A stretch of 39,024 nt of DNA from Thiohalobacter sp. (GCA_026993645.1 JALWSQ010000252.1:1-39024); one strand, 5' to 3'. Positions 25,828 to 35,349 are shown, counted from the stretch's first letter. The notes: generated by a model not told the origin, from the letters alone. Translations and numbers: made by a program.

Positions 25828-26457
25828 ATGGAGACCATGGCAGTGGAACGAGGACAGATGAGGGGTGGGCGCCGGCGGTCACGCTGGACCCTGGTGGTCC
25901 TGTTTCTCATGTTCGCCACGCCGTTGGCCATCGCCTGGTTGCTGAATTTCTCGCCCTGGGCCTGGCACCCGGCACCCAGCCTCAACCATGGCCGGCTCAT
26001 CCAGCCGGTGCGGCCGCTGGCGGAGGCGGATTTCGCCGAGCTGGCCCCCCGGGGCGCGGGTGGCCTGGTGCATGGCCGCTGGACCCTGGTGTTCGCGGCC
26101 GGACCCGAGTGCAACGACCGTTGTCGCCAGGCCCTGTACACCATGCGCCAGGTGCGGCTGGCCCAGGGCCACAACATGGGCCGGGTGCAGCGCCTGCTGC
26201 TGCTGCTGCCCGCCGGCCGCGTACCGGCCTGGCTGGGCGAGGTCCGGCGCCACTATCCGGGGCTGCGCGTGGCGCGGATGCGGGCGGGGGCGGCGCCACG
26301 CTTGCGCAAGCTCTTCGAACTGGACGGCGCGGGGCGGCACTCCCTGTTCATCGTCGACCCGCGCGCCAATCTGATGATGCGGCACGACCTGGATGCCCGG
26401 CCCAAGGGCCTGATTCGGGATCTGCAACGGTTGCTCAAGGCGTCCTACATCGGCTGA
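25828..26457 (+). CDS. Sco-like membrane-anchored thioredoxin-fold protein
   Basis: A 209-residue protein with a basic N-terminus, one hydrophobic helix (about 20-40, TLVVLFLMFATPLAIAWLL) and a periplasmic domain. WTLVFAAGPECNDRC carries a CxxxC motif (Cys95, Cys99) in the position expected for the copper-binding Cys pair of Sco proteins. A hydrophobic strand (RLLLLLPAG) and the SLFIVDPRANLMMRHDLD block follow, consistent with a thioredoxin fold. It sits between SURF1 and heme O synthase, where Pseudomonas-type loci have an uncharacterised protein of this kind. A role in copper or thiol handling for CuA is inferred from the motif and location. GAGAGGAG is well placed before the ATG. Confidence 0.72.
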   Translation: METMAVERGQMRGGRRRSRWTLVVLFLMFATPLAIAWLLNFSPWAWHPAPSLNHGRLIQPVRPLAEADFAELAPRGAGGLVHGRWTLVFAAGPECNDRCRQALYTMRQVRLAQGHNMGRVQRLLLLLPAGRVPAWLGEVRRHYPGLRVARMRAGAAPRLRKLFELDGAGRHSLFIVDPRANLMMRHDLDARPKGLIRDLQRLLKASYIG

Positions 26458-26516
26458 AGCCGGGTGCCGGAACATGACAGGGCCTGCTTGCCCGGGCCGA
26501 ACGAGGTGGTTTCCAA

Positions 26517-27416
26517 ATGGGTAGAGCGATAACGGCATGGGCGGTCAGCGCACGGGTCAACTGGCGTGACTACCTCGCCCTGTGCAAGATCAAGGTGGTG
26601 GCACTCATCGTCTTCACCGCCATGGTCGGGATGTTCCTGGCCACCCCCGGCATGGTGCCCTGGCACGTGCTGCTGCTCGGCAGCCTGGGCATCGGGATGG
26701 CGGCGGCCTCGGCGGCCGCCATCAACCACCTGGTCGACCAGCGGGTGGATGCCGTCATGCAGCGCACCCGCAACCGCCCCCTGCCAGCGGGTCATCTGCG
26801 CCCGACCCAGTGCCTGGTCTTCGCCCTGACCCTCGGCACCCTGGCCATGCTCATGCTGGCCCTCGGGGTCAACGGCCTCACCGCGGTCCTCACCTTCCTC
26901 TCGCTCATCGGCTACGCCCTGGTCTACACCCTGTTCCTCAAGCGCGCCACGCCGCAGAACATCGTCATCGGCGGGGCGGCGGGCGCGGCACCGCCGGTGC
27001 TGGGCTGGACCGCGGTCACCGGCACGGTGGATCCTGGCGCCCTGCTGCTGTTCCTGCTGATCTTCACCTGGACCCCGCCTCACTTCTGGGCCCTGGCGGT
27101 GCACCGCCGGGCCGACTACGCGCGCGCCGGCGTGCCCATGCTGCCGGTCACCCACGGCAGCCGCTTCACCCGGCTGCAGATCCTGCTCTACACGGTGATG
27201 CTGGTGCTGGTGTCCGTGCTGCCCTACCTCACCGGCATGAGCGGCCTGCTGTACCTGGTGGGCGCCCTCGGCCTGGGGGCCGGCTTCCTGTGGTACGCGG
27301 TGCGGCTGCTGGCCGACGAGGCGGTGGCCATGAAGACCTTCGGTTACTCCATCCTCTACCTCATGGCCCTGTTCGCCTTCCTGCTCCTGGATCACTACTG
27401 GCTGATCCGGCCCTGA
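26517..27416 (+). CDS. ctaB: Heme O synthase (protoheme IX farnesyltransferase)
   Basis: Inner-membrane prenyltransferase converting heme B to heme O. The 299-residue protein has [22 protein letters not shown] at the start, [23 protein letters not shown] (first Asp-rich prenyltransferase motif), [28 protein letters not shown], and [29 protein letters not shown], a diagnostic heme O synthase block. About nine hydrophobic helices are visible. AGGTGG precedes the ATG. The gene for heme A synthase, which often adjoins ctaB, is not here. Confidence 0.96.
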   Translation: MGRAITAWAVSARVNWRDYLALCKIKVVALIVFTAMVGMFLATPGMVPWHVLLLGSLGIGMAAASAAAINHLVDQRVDAVMQRTRNRPLPAGHLRPTQCLVFALTLGTLAMLMLALGVNGLTAVLTFLSLIGYALVYTLFLKRATPQNIVIGGAAGAAPPVLGWTAVTGTVDPGALLLFLLIFTWTPPHFWALAVHRRADYARAGVPMLPVTHGSRFTRLQILLYTVMLVLVSVLPYLTGMSGLLYLVGALGLGAGFLWYAVRLLADEAVAMKTFGYSILYLMALFAFLLLDHYWLIRP

Positions 27417-27485
27417 CCGCGCGCCGGCGCTGAACCCCGCCGCGGCCCACGGCGGCCGCCGGATCGGGTATCATGCGCCCGGCAC

Positions 27486-29936
27486 ATGACCGAGGCCAGC
27501 GACAAGACCTGTTTTCACTGCGGGTTGCCGGTGCCGCCCGGCGCCGAGTACCGGGTGGAGATCGACGGCAAGCCGCGGGCCATGTGCTGTCCGGGCTGCA
27601 AGGCGGTGGCGGAGAGTATCCTCGCCGCCGGCCTGGAGGACTTCTACCGCTACCGGGAGGGACCGTCCCAGCGTCCCGACGAGCTGGTACCCGAGGCCCT
27701 GCGCGAGGCCGAGCTCTACGACCGGCCCGAACTGCAGCAGGCCTTCGTCCGGGTGGACGAGGACCAGGTGCGGGAGGCAGCGCTGATCCTGGAGGGCATC
27801 ACCTGTGCCGCCTGCGTCTGGCTCAACGAGCGCCATCTGCGGGCGCAGCCCGGGGTGCTCTCGTTCCAGGTCAACTATTCCACCCGCCGCGCCCGGGTGC
27901 GCTGGGACGACAGCCGCATCCACCTGTCCGACATCATCAAGGCCATCGCCGCCATCGGGTACCTGGCCCACCCCTTTGATCCCGGCCGCCAGGAGGAGGT
28001 CTATCGCCGTGAGCGCCGCCAGGCCCTGAAGCGGGTGGCGGTGGCCGGACTCGGCGCCATGCAGGTGATGATGCTGGCGGTGGGGCTCTACGCCGGTGAG
28101 TACCAGGGCATGGAGGCCCGCTTCCGTGACCTGCTGCGCTGGGTCAGCCTGCTGATCGCCACCCCGGTGGTGCTGTACTCGGCCCGGGTGTTCTTCACCG
28201 GCGCCTGGCGGGACCTGCGCCGGCGGCGCCTGGGCATGGACGTACCGGTGGCCCTGGCGGTGGGCAGCGCCTACCTGGCCAGCCTGTGGCACACCCTGAC
28301 CGGCGGCGGCGAGGTCTATTTCGATTCCGCCACCATGTTCACCTTCTTCCTCCTCACCGGCCGCTACCTGGAGATGGGCGCCCAGCACCGCGCCGGCCAG
28401 GCCGCGGAGGAGCTGGTGCGCCTGCTGCCCGCCATGGCCACCCGGCTGCTGCCCGGGGGCGGCGAGGAGGAGGTGCCGGTCACCGACCTGGTCCCCGGCG
28501 ACCGGGTGCGGGTCAAGCCGGGCCAGACGGTGCCCGCCGACGGCCGCATCGAGAGCGGCCGCAGCGCCCTGGACGAGTCCCTGCTCACCGGCGAGAGCCA
28601 CCCCCTCGCCCGGGGTCCGGGCGACCGCGTGGTGGGGGGGACCCTCAACACCGAGAGCCCGCTGGTGGTGCGCGTGGAGCAGGTGGGGGAGGCGACCGTG
28701 CTGTCGGCGATCCAGCGCCTGCTGGATCGGGCCCAGGCCGAGCGGCCGCCGGTGGCGCGGCTGGCGGACCGGGCGGCCGGCTGGTTCGTGGGTGCCCTGC
28801 TGCTGCTGGCGCTGGCGGTGGGGCTGTACTGGCTGCAGGCGGATCCGGGGCGCGCCTTCGCCATCACCCTGTCGGTGCTGGTGATCACCTGCCCCTGCGC
28901 CCTGTCGCTGGCGACCCCGGTGGCGGTGACGGCGGCCACTGGGGCCCTGACCCGGCTGGGGGTGTTGCCGACCCGGGGCGAGGCGCTGGAGACCCTGGCC
29001 CGCGCCAGCCACATGGCGTTCGACAAGACCGGCACCCTGACCCGGGGTGAGCTGGGACTGAGCCGGGTACAGGTGCTCCGCCCCAGGGCGGATGCGCTCT
29101 GTCGCCGGGTGGCGGCGGCACTGGAGCAGCAGTCGGAGCATCCTCTGGCACGGCCCTTCGCGGGCTGGCACGAGGCCGGGACCCGGGTCGGGGCGCTGCA
29201 GGCGGTGCCCGGCGAGGGGCTGGAGGCGGAGGTGGACGGTCGCCGCTACCGCCTGGGGACGGCCGCCTTCGTCGCCGGCCTGGCCGGGGCGGCACCGGCG
29301 GACACGCCGGACGGGCCCGGGACGCCGGTCTGGCTGGGGGATGCCGAGGGTCCCATCGCCCTGTTTCTGCTGGAGGACCATCTCCGCCCGGACGCCGCGA
29401 CGGCGGTGGAACGGCTGCGCGAGCTGGGCCTGGAGCTGCTGCTGCTCAGCGGCGACGCTCCCGGCAGCGTGGCGGCGGTGGCGCGCGAACTGGGGATCGC
29501 CGACTGGCATGCCCGGCTGCTGCCGGAGGACAAGCTGCGGCTGTTGCGTGCCCTCCAGTCCAGGGGGGCGGTGGTGGCCATGGTGGGGGATGGCGTCAAC
29601 GATGCGCCGGTGCTGGCCGGGGCGCAGGTGTCGGTGGCCATGGGCAGCGGCACCACCCTGGCGGCGGCCAGCGCCGATCTCATCCTCCTGTCGGAGAAGT
29701 TGACGCGGCTGCCGGCGGCGGTGGCCAAGGCGCGCCAGACCCTGCGCATCATCCGCGAGAACCTGGCCTGGGCGCTGGTGTACAATCTCTGCGCGGTTCC
29801 CCTCGCCGCCATGGGCGACGTCCGGCCCTGGATGGCGGCCCTGGGGATGTCGCTCAGTTCCCTGCTGGTGGTCCTCAACGCCCTGAGGCTGCGGGACAGA
29901 CGCCGGCCGGTCGTGGCCGGCAGCGAGGCACGATGA
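27486..29936 (+). CDS. ccoI: CcoI/FixI-type copper-translocating P-type ATPase
   Basis: P1B-type ATPase that exports copper to the periplasm for oxidase maturation. In order in the 816-residue protein: an N-terminal Cys-rich region (C9-F-H-C12 and C34-C35-P-G-C38), an HMA domain with GITCAACVW (Cys107, Cys110), the membrane domain, the actuator loop SLLTGES, the transmembrane metal site CPC (469-471), phosphorylation site DKTGTLT (Asp513), and the hinge GDGVNDAPVLAGAQVSVAMGSG. The Cys-rich N-terminus plus a following ccoS gene is the CcoI/FixI/CopA2 pattern. ATG 27486 lacks a clear ribosome site. Such ATPases usually accompany cbb3 oxidases; here the neighbour is the cox locus. Confidence 0.93.
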   Translation: MTEASDKTCFHCGLPVPPGAEYRVEIDGKPRAMCCPGCKAVAESILAAGLEDFYRYREGPSQRPDELVPEALREAELYDRPELQQAFVRVDEDQVREAALILEGITCAACVWLNERHLRAQPGVLSFQVNYSTRRARVRWDDSRIHLSDIIKAIAAIGYLAHPFDPGRQEEVYRRERRQALKRVAVAGLGAMQVMMLAVGLYAGEYQGMEARFRDLLRWVSLLIATPVVLYSARVFFTGAWRDLRRRRLGMDVPVALAVGSAYLASLWHTLTGGGEVYFDSATMFTFFLLTGRYLEMGAQHRAGQAAEELVRLLPAMATRLLPGGGEEEVPVTDLVPGDRVRVKPGQTVPADGRIESGRSALDESLLTGESHPLARGPGDRVVGGTLNTESPLVVRVEQVGEATVLSAIQRLLDRAQAERPPVARLADRAAGWFVGALLLLALAVGLYWLQADPGRAFAITLSVLVITCPCALSLATPVAVTAATGALTRLGVLPTRGEALETLARASHMAFDKTGTLTRGELGLSRVQVLRPRADALCRRVAAALEQQSEHPLARPFAGWHEAGTRVGALQAVPGEGLEAEVDGRRYRLGTAAFVAGLAGAAPADTPDGPGTPVWLGDAEGPIALFLLEDHLRPDAATAVERLRELGLELLLLSGDAPGSVAAVARELGIADWHARLLPEDKLRLLRALQSRGAVVAMVGDGVNDAPVLAGAQVSVAMGSGTTLAAASADLILLSEKLTRLPAAVAKARQTLRIIRENLAWALVYNLCAVPLAAMGDVRPWMAALGMSLSSLLVVLNALRLRDRRRPVVAGSEAR

Positions 29937-30145
29937 ACATTCTCTTTCTGCTGATTCCCCTGGCGGTCGCCCTGCTGGCGCTGGCGGTCTGGGCCTTCCT
30001 GTGGGCGGTGCGCAGCGGCCAGTTCGAGGACCTGGAGGGCGAGGCCTACCGCATCCTCATGGACGACGACCGGCCCGTGGCCGGCACGGACCCGGAAGGG
30101 GAACGGAAAGAGAAACCGGCCGGCGGCGGGCCACCGGCCGGCTGA
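29933..30145 (+). CDS. ccoS: CcoS oxidase assembly protein
   Basis: A 70-residue single-pass membrane protein: NILFLLIPLAVALLALAVWAFLWAV, then SGQFEDLEGEAYRILMDDD, the CcoS signature, and a Pro/Gly/Glu-rich tail. CcoS is required for cofactor assembly of cbb3 oxidases. The ATG overlaps the ccoI stop by four bases (ATGA), so the two are translationally coupled. It converges with rpoH across 23 bases. Confidence 0.93.
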   Translation: MNILFLLIPLAVALLALAVWAFLWAVRSGQFEDLEGEAYRILMDDDRPVAGTDPEGERKEKPAGGGPPAG

Positions 30146-30168
30146 ACCCTGGTGCGGCCGGCGGCCCC

Positions 30169-31038
<870 letters not shown>

Positions 31039-31070
31039 CTCGTATCCCTCCCTAAGCCGATCGGCGACTG

Positions 31071-31097
31071 TTAGCACTCTCGACCTTTGAGTGCCAA
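31071..31097. promoter_or_regulatory. CIRCE element (HrcA operator) upstream of rpoH
   Basis: TTAGCACTC (31071-31079), nine bases, GAGTGCCAA (31089-31097). The established CIRCE consensus is TTAGCACTC-N9-GAGTGCTAA, so 17 of 18 positions match, with exact spacing. It lies 33 bases before the rpoH start and overlaps the predicted -10 and transcription start of the minus-strand promoter, the usual place for HrcA repression. hrcA itself is not in the window. Confidence 0.9.
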
Positions 31098-31126
31098 TCG
31101 TCGCCGGAGTTCCCCTCTGTTGTCAA
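31097..31126 (-). promoter_or_regulatory. Sigma-70-type promoter of rpoH
   Basis: On the minus strand, TTGACA (31126-31121) is followed after 18 bases by GACGAT (31102-31097, three of six matches). Transcription would start near 31090, inside the CIRCE element. The -35 is perfect and the -10 weak. Confidence 0.5.
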
Positions 31127-31209
31127 GCCTAGACGCTGCCAGGGGTTTGTCGAGCAGGAATGGGGGCGGAAGTGACCGGGATCAAGGCCCCACGGCCGAA
31201 ATCGGGCAG

Positions 31210-32178
31210 TCAGGGCTCGATGGCGCCCAGGTGACGGCCCACCGCCAGCCAGGAGCCGGCCAGGCCCAGCAGGATGCCCAGGCCCAGCACGGCCAGGGCG
31301 GCCTCCGGCGTCAGGCCCTGGAGGCTGAAATCGGACAGGTACAGGCCCGCCAGGCGCCGGACCGGGACGTTCAGGGCGGCGATGGCCAGGGCCAGCAGCA
31401 GCCAGGCCAGCAGGGCGCCGCCCAGGCCGTACCAGAGCCCGCTGTAGAGGAAGGGCCGGCGCACGAAGCCGTCGGTGGCGCCGATCATCTTGCTGACCAT
31501 GATCTCCTCGCGCCGGTTCTCGATGTCCAGCCGGATGGTGTTGCCCACCACGATCAGCACCGTCAGCGCCAGCAGGGTCCCGACGATCAGGGTGCCCTGG
31601 TGGGCCAGCGCCATGATGCCCTGGAACCGGCGCACCCAGTCCAGGTCCAGGCGCACCTGGGCGACCTCCGGCAGCGCCTCCAGGCGGCGGGCCAGTCCGG
31701 CCATGCCGGTGGGGGTCGCGGCCACCGCCGTCGGCCGTACCAGGATCACGTCGGGCAGGGGGTTCTCGCCCAGGGTGGCCTGGATGTCGCCCAGGCCGGC
31801 ACGTTGTTCCAGTTCCTGCAGGGCGGTGGCGCGGGACAGGAAGCGGGTGGCCGCGATACCGGCGTCCTGCCGCAGCCGTCCCGCCAGGCCGCGGGCGCGG
31901 ACGTCGCTCACCTCGGTGCGCAGGAACAGGGACAGGCTGGGCTGGCCGTTCCAGTCACCGCTCAGGCGTTCCAGGTTGGAGACCACCAGGTACAGCCCCG
32001 TGGGCAGGGCCAGGGCGATGCCGATGGCGGCCACGGTCATCAGGCTGGCCACGGGGGTGCGGCTCAGGCGGCCAAGGCTGGCCACCAGCACCTGGGCCCG
32101 GTGCAGCAGCCAGACCGCCAGCGGGTGGTCGTCCCGCCGGGGCCGTGCCCGCCGCTCCGGGTGCCCTGGCCGGCTCAT
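31210..32178 (-). CDS. ftsX: Cell division ABC transporter permease-like protein FtsX
   Basis: Inner-membrane partner of FtsE that regulates peptidoglycan hydrolases at the septum. The 322-residue protein has an Arg-rich cytoplasmic N-terminus and a first helix (ASLMTVAAIGIALALPTGLYLVV). The periplasmic loop follows (PSLSLFLRTEVSD through PEVAQVRLDLDWVRRFQGI), then three more helices (TLIVGTLLALTVLIVVGNTIRLDIENRREEI, the FtsX signature; WYGLGGALLAWLLLALAIA; LAVLGLGILLGLAGSWLAV). ATG 32178 overlaps the ftsE stop by four bases. Confidence 0.95.
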   Translation of the reverse strand: MSRPGHPERRARPRRDDHPLAVWLLHRAQVLVASLGRLSRTPVASLMTVAAIGIALALPTGLYLVVSNLERLSGDWNGQPSLSLFLRTEVSDVRARGLAGRLRQDAGIAATRFLSRATALQELEQRAGLGDIQATLGENPLPDVILVRPTAVAATPTGMAGLARRLEALPEVAQVRLDLDWVRRFQGIMALAHQGTLIVGTLLALTVLIVVGNTIRLDIENRREEIMVSKMIGATDGFVRRPFLYSGLWYGLGGALLAWLLLALAIAALNVPVRRLAGLYLSDFSLQGLTPEAALAVLGLGILLGLAGSWLAVGRHLGAIEP

Positions 32179-32849
32179 GGCGTCGCGGCCGCCGCCGGGG
32201 CCAGGAGCCGGCCCTGCCGCAGCTGGAGTTCCGGCAGGCCCAGGCGGCGGATGAGGTCGAGGTCGTGGGTGGCCACCAGCACCGTGGTGCCCACCCGGTT
32301 GAACTGGCGGAACAGGTGCATGATCTCCCGCGACAGCTCCGGGTCCAGGTTGCCGGTGGGCTCGTCCGCCAGCAGCAGGGTCGGTCGGTTGACCACGGCG
32401 CGGGCGATGCCGACCCGCTGCTGCTCGCCGCCGGACAGGGTCACCGGGTAGGCGCGTTCGCGCTCGAGCAGACCCACCTTGTCCAGCGCCGCCCGCACCC
32501 GGCGGCCGATCTCGCGGCGGCCGGCGCCGGCGATGACCAGCGGCAGGGCGACGTTGTCGAATACGGTGCGGTCCTCCAGCAGGTGGGGGTTCTGGAACAC
32601 GATGCCGATCTGGCGCCGCAGGTAGGGGGTGGCGCCGCGGCTCATGCGGTCCAGGTTGCGCCCGGCCAGCACCACCTGGCCGCGGGTGGGCCGTTCCAGG
32701 CGCGCGATCAGGCGCAACAGGGTGCTCTTGCCGGCGCCGGAGTGGCCGGTGAGGAAGGTCATCTGGCCACGGGGGATGCGGAAATTGACGTCGCGCAGGG
32801 CCTCGTGACCACCGGGGTAGCGCTTGGAAACCTGGATGAACTGGATCAT
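32175..32849 (-). CDS. ftsE: Cell division ATP-binding protein FtsE
   Basis: ATPase of the FtsEX complex. The 224-residue protein has the opening MIQFIQVSKRYPGGHEAL, Walker A GHSGAGKST, the signature LSGGEQQRVGIARA, Walker B LLLADEPTGNLDP and switch His in VLVATHDLDLI. Its ATG overlaps the ftsY stop by four bases and its stop overlaps ftsX by four, so the three genes are tightly coupled. Confidence 0.97.
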   Translation of the reverse strand: MIQFIQVSKRYPGGHEALRDVNFRIPRGQMTFLTGHSGAGKSTLLRLIARLERPTRGQVVLAGRNLDRMSRGATPYLRRQIGIVFQNPHLLEDRTVFDNVALPLVIAGAGRREIGRRVRAALDKVGLLERERAYPVTLSGGEQQRVGIARAVVNRPTLLLADEPTGNLDPELSREIMHLFRQFNRVGTTVLVATHDLDLIRRLGLPELQLRQGRLLAPAAAATP

Positions 32850-33865
32850 GAGGCGCCGGCTTCGGCCTCCTCCGCCGATGGCGCCGGTGCGAACAGGGCG
32901 GCCACGAAGTCCTCGGCATCGAACAGCCGCAGATCCTCGATGGCCTCGCCGACACCGATGAAGCGGATGGGGATCCCCAGGCGCTGGGCGATGGCGAAGA
33001 TGATGCCCCCCTTGGCGGTCCCATCAAGCTTGGTCAGGACGATGCCGGTGACGCCGATGGCCTGGTGGAACTGGAGTGCCTGGTTGAGGGCGTTCTGGCC
33101 GGTGCCGGCATCCAGCACCAGCATGACCTCGTGCGGGGCCTCCGGGTCCTGCTTGCGCAACACCCGCTGGATCTTCTTGAGCTCGTCCATCAGGCCGGCC
33201 TGGGTATGCAGGCGGCCGGCGGTGTCGGCGATGAGCACGTCCATGCCCCGGGCCCGGGCCGCGGCCAGGGCGTCGTAGACCACGCTGGCGGCGTCGGCGC
33301 CCTGGTGCTGGGCGATCACCGGGATACCGTTGCGCTCGCCCCAGACCTGGAGTTGCTCCACCGCGGCGGCGCGAAAGGTGTCGCCGGCGGCCAGCATGAC
33401 CTTGAGCCCCTGATCGGTCAGGCGGCGGGCCAGCTTGCCGATGGTGGTGGTCTTGCCGGCACCGTTGATGCCGGCCATCAGGATCACGAAGGGGCGCGGC
33501 GCCGGCGGGATCTCCAGCGGCACCGCCACCGGTCGCAGGATGTCGGCCATGTCCTCCTGCAGCGCCGCCAGCAGGGCCTGGGCGTCGTCCAGCTGGTGTC
33601 GTGCCACCCGCCGGCCCAGGTTCTGCACGATGCGCTGGGTGGCCTCGACCCCGAGATCGGCCAGCAGCAGCTGGGTCTCGATGTCCTCCAACAGGGCATC
33701 GTCGATCCGGCGACGGCCGCGCAGCAGGCCGGTGATGCCATCGGCCAGGTTGCGCCGGGTGCGGGCCAGGCCTGCCCGCAGCCGCGCGAACAGGCCGACG
33801 CGGGCCGGCTTCCCGTCGTCGGCCGGGCCGTCGGGGTCCTGCCTGTCGCGTCGGAAACCAAACAT
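32846..33865 (-). CDS. ftsY: Signal recognition particle receptor FtsY
   Basis: SRP receptor GTPase that docks ribosomes translating membrane proteins. The 339-residue protein has a short N-terminal charged part, the N domain (LARTRRNLADGITGLLRG), then the G domain: GINGAGKTTTIGKLARRL (G1), AAGDTFRAAAVEQL, LIADTAGRLHTQAGLMDELKKI, and LTKLDGTAKGGIIFAIA. It lacks the long acidic A domain of E. coli FtsY. ATG 33865 has no clear ribosome site; the upstream bases are a T-run. Promoter not identified with confidence. Confidence 0.96.
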   Translation of the reverse strand: MFGFRRDRQDPDGPADDGKPARVGLFARLRAGLARTRRNLADGITGLLRGRRRIDDALLEDIETQLLLADLGVEATQRIVQNLGRRVARHQLDDAQALLAALQEDMADILRPVAVPLEIPPAPRPFVILMAGINGAGKTTTIGKLARRLTDQGLKVMLAAGDTFRAAAVEQLQVWGERNGIPVIAQHQGADAASVVYDALAAARARGMDVLIADTAGRLHTQAGLMDELKKIQRVLRKQDPEAPHEVMLVLDAGTGQNALNQALQFHQAIGVTGIVLTKLDGTAKGGIIFAIAQRLGIPIRFIGVGEAIEDLRLFDAEDFVAALFAPAPSAEEAEAGAS

Positions 33866-33969
33866 TGGAAAAAAATGGCTTTCACTGATGTGGGGAGAGC
33901 GCTTATCCTACCACCCGCATCCGGTGGGGGTCACTACCCGCCGGCGGTTTCGAGGGAGAGGAAGGCATC

Positions 33970-35349
33970 ATGAGCATTGCACGCTGCGGGCTCTTCGCCC
34001 TGGGCTGGCTGGCCGCGGTCGCCCTGGCCGGGCCGGTCCATGAATACCGGCTGGACAACGGCCTCAAGCTGGTCGTCAAGGAGGATCACCGCGCGCCGGT
34101 GGTGGTGAGCCAGATCTGGTACCACATCGGCGCCAACTACGAGCACGGGGGCATCACCGGCATCTCCCACGTGCTGGAACACATGATGTTCAACGGCACC
34201 CGGGCCCACGGCCCCGGTGAGTTCTCCCGTATCATCGCCGAGAACGGCGGACGCGAGAACGCCTTCACCAGCCGTGACTACACCGCCTACTTCCAGCGCC
34301 TGGAACGCAGCCGTCTGCCGGTGGCCTTCGAGCTGGAGGCGGACCGCATGCGCAACCTGCGCCTGCTGCCCAAGGAGTTCCGCAAGGAGGTCCAGGTGGT
34401 GATGGAGGAGCGCCGCATGCGGACCGACGACAAACCGGAATCGCTGACCTACGAGCGTTTCAATGCCGTGGCCTTCCTCAACAGCCCGCAGCGGATCCCC
34501 ACCATCGGCTGGCCGGACGACTTGCGGCACCTCCGCCTGTCCGATCTCCGCCAGTGGTACCGGCGCTGGTATGCGCCCAACAACGCCACCCTGGTGGTGG
34601 TGGGGGACGTGGATCCCGCCTGGGTGCTGAAGCTGGCCAAGCGTTATTACGGCCCGATCCGCCCCAGCGACATCGAACCACCGAAGCCCCAGCACGAAAT
34701 CGTCCAGCGCGGGGAACGCCGGTTGACGGTGCGGGTGCCGGCGGAGGTGCCCTACGTCATCATGGGCTACAAGGTGCCCAGCCTGGGCACCGCACCCAAG
34801 CCCTGGGAGGCCTATGCCCTGGCGGTGGCGGCAGCCGTGCTGGATGGCGGCGACAGCGCCCGCTTGTCCCACGACCTGGTGCGCGGTCGCCAGATCGCGG
34901 CCAGCGCGGGGGCCGGCTATGATCTCTACGGCCGCATGGACACCCTGTTCCTGCTCGACGGCAACCCGGCCCCGGGACAGGACACGGCGACCCTGGAACG
35001 GGCCCTGCGCCGCGAGGTGCACCGGCTGGCGGCCCAGCCGGTCTCGGCGGCCGAGCTGGAGCGGGTCAAGGCCGGGGTGGTGGCGGAGAACGTGTTCCGC
35101 AAGGATTCCATGTTCTACCAGGGCATGCAGATCGGTATCCTCGAGTCGCTGGGACTGGGCTGGCGGCGCATGGACGAATACGTGGACCGCATCCAGGCGG
35201 TCACCGCGGCCCAGGTCCAGGCGGTGGCCCGGAAGTATTTCGACGACGATCACCTGACGGTGGCGGTGCTGAAACCCTTGCCGCTGGACGCCCGCACCCG
35301 GACCCGGCAGCGGGCGGCGGCCCGCCGGGGAGGCAGCGATGTTCAGTAA
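33970..35349 (+). CDS. M16 family zinc metallopeptidase (catalytic member)
   Basis: Periplasmic peptidase of the pitrilysin/M16 family, 459 residues. It has a signal peptide (cleavage near ALA-GPVHEYRL). YRLDNGLKLVVKEDHRAPVV leads to the inverted zinc motif HVLEH (His67, Glu70, His71) in ISHVLEHMMFNGT, and the third ligand is in VQVVMEERRM (Glu147 by the spacing of about 75 residues). A second inactive-lobe domain begins near residue 230. Substrate unknown. GAGGGAGAGGAAGG precedes the ATG. It is followed, with an 11-base overlap, by a second M16 gene lacking the zinc motif; together they likely form a heterodimer. Confidence 0.93.
   Translation: MSIARCGLFALGWLAAVALAGPVHEYRLDNGLKLVVKEDHRAPVVVSQIWYHIGANYEHGGITGISHVLEHMMFNGTRAHGPGEFSRIIAENGGRENAFTSRDYTAYFQRLERSRLPVAFELEADRMRNLRLLPKEFRKEVQVVMEERRMRTDDKPESLTYERFNAVAFLNSPQRIPTIGWPDDLRHLRLSDLRQWYRRWYAPNNATLVVVGDVDPAWVLKLAKRYYGPIRPSDIEPPKPQHEIVQRGERRLTVRVPAEVPYVIMGYKVPSLGTAPKPWEAYALAVAAAVLDGGDSARLSHDLVRGRQIAASAGAGYDLYGRMDTLFLLDGNPAPGQDTATLERALRREVHRLAAQPVSAAELERVKAGVVAENVFRKDSMFYQGMQIGILESLGLGWRRMDEYVDRIQAVTAAQVQAVARKYFDDDHLTVAVLKPLPLDARTRTRQRAAARRGGSDVQ

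Noticed and set aside
27469-27474. TATCAT as a -10 for ccoI
   Set aside because: No -35 can be found at 16-19 bases, and the site would leave almost no leader before the start codon.
27471-29510. 679-codon minus-strand open frame opposite ccoI
   Set aside because: Shadow frame; the plus strand encodes all P-type ATPase motifs.
31039-31077. Upstream start for rpoH adding 13 residues
   Set aside because: It lacks a ribosome site, would overlap the CIRCE operator, and the RpoH family starts at the downstream ATG, which has GGGAGGG.
33866-33925. CCCCACAT upstream of ftsY as a sigma-32 -10
   Set aside because: No CTTGAA-like -35 is found 13-15 bases upstream.
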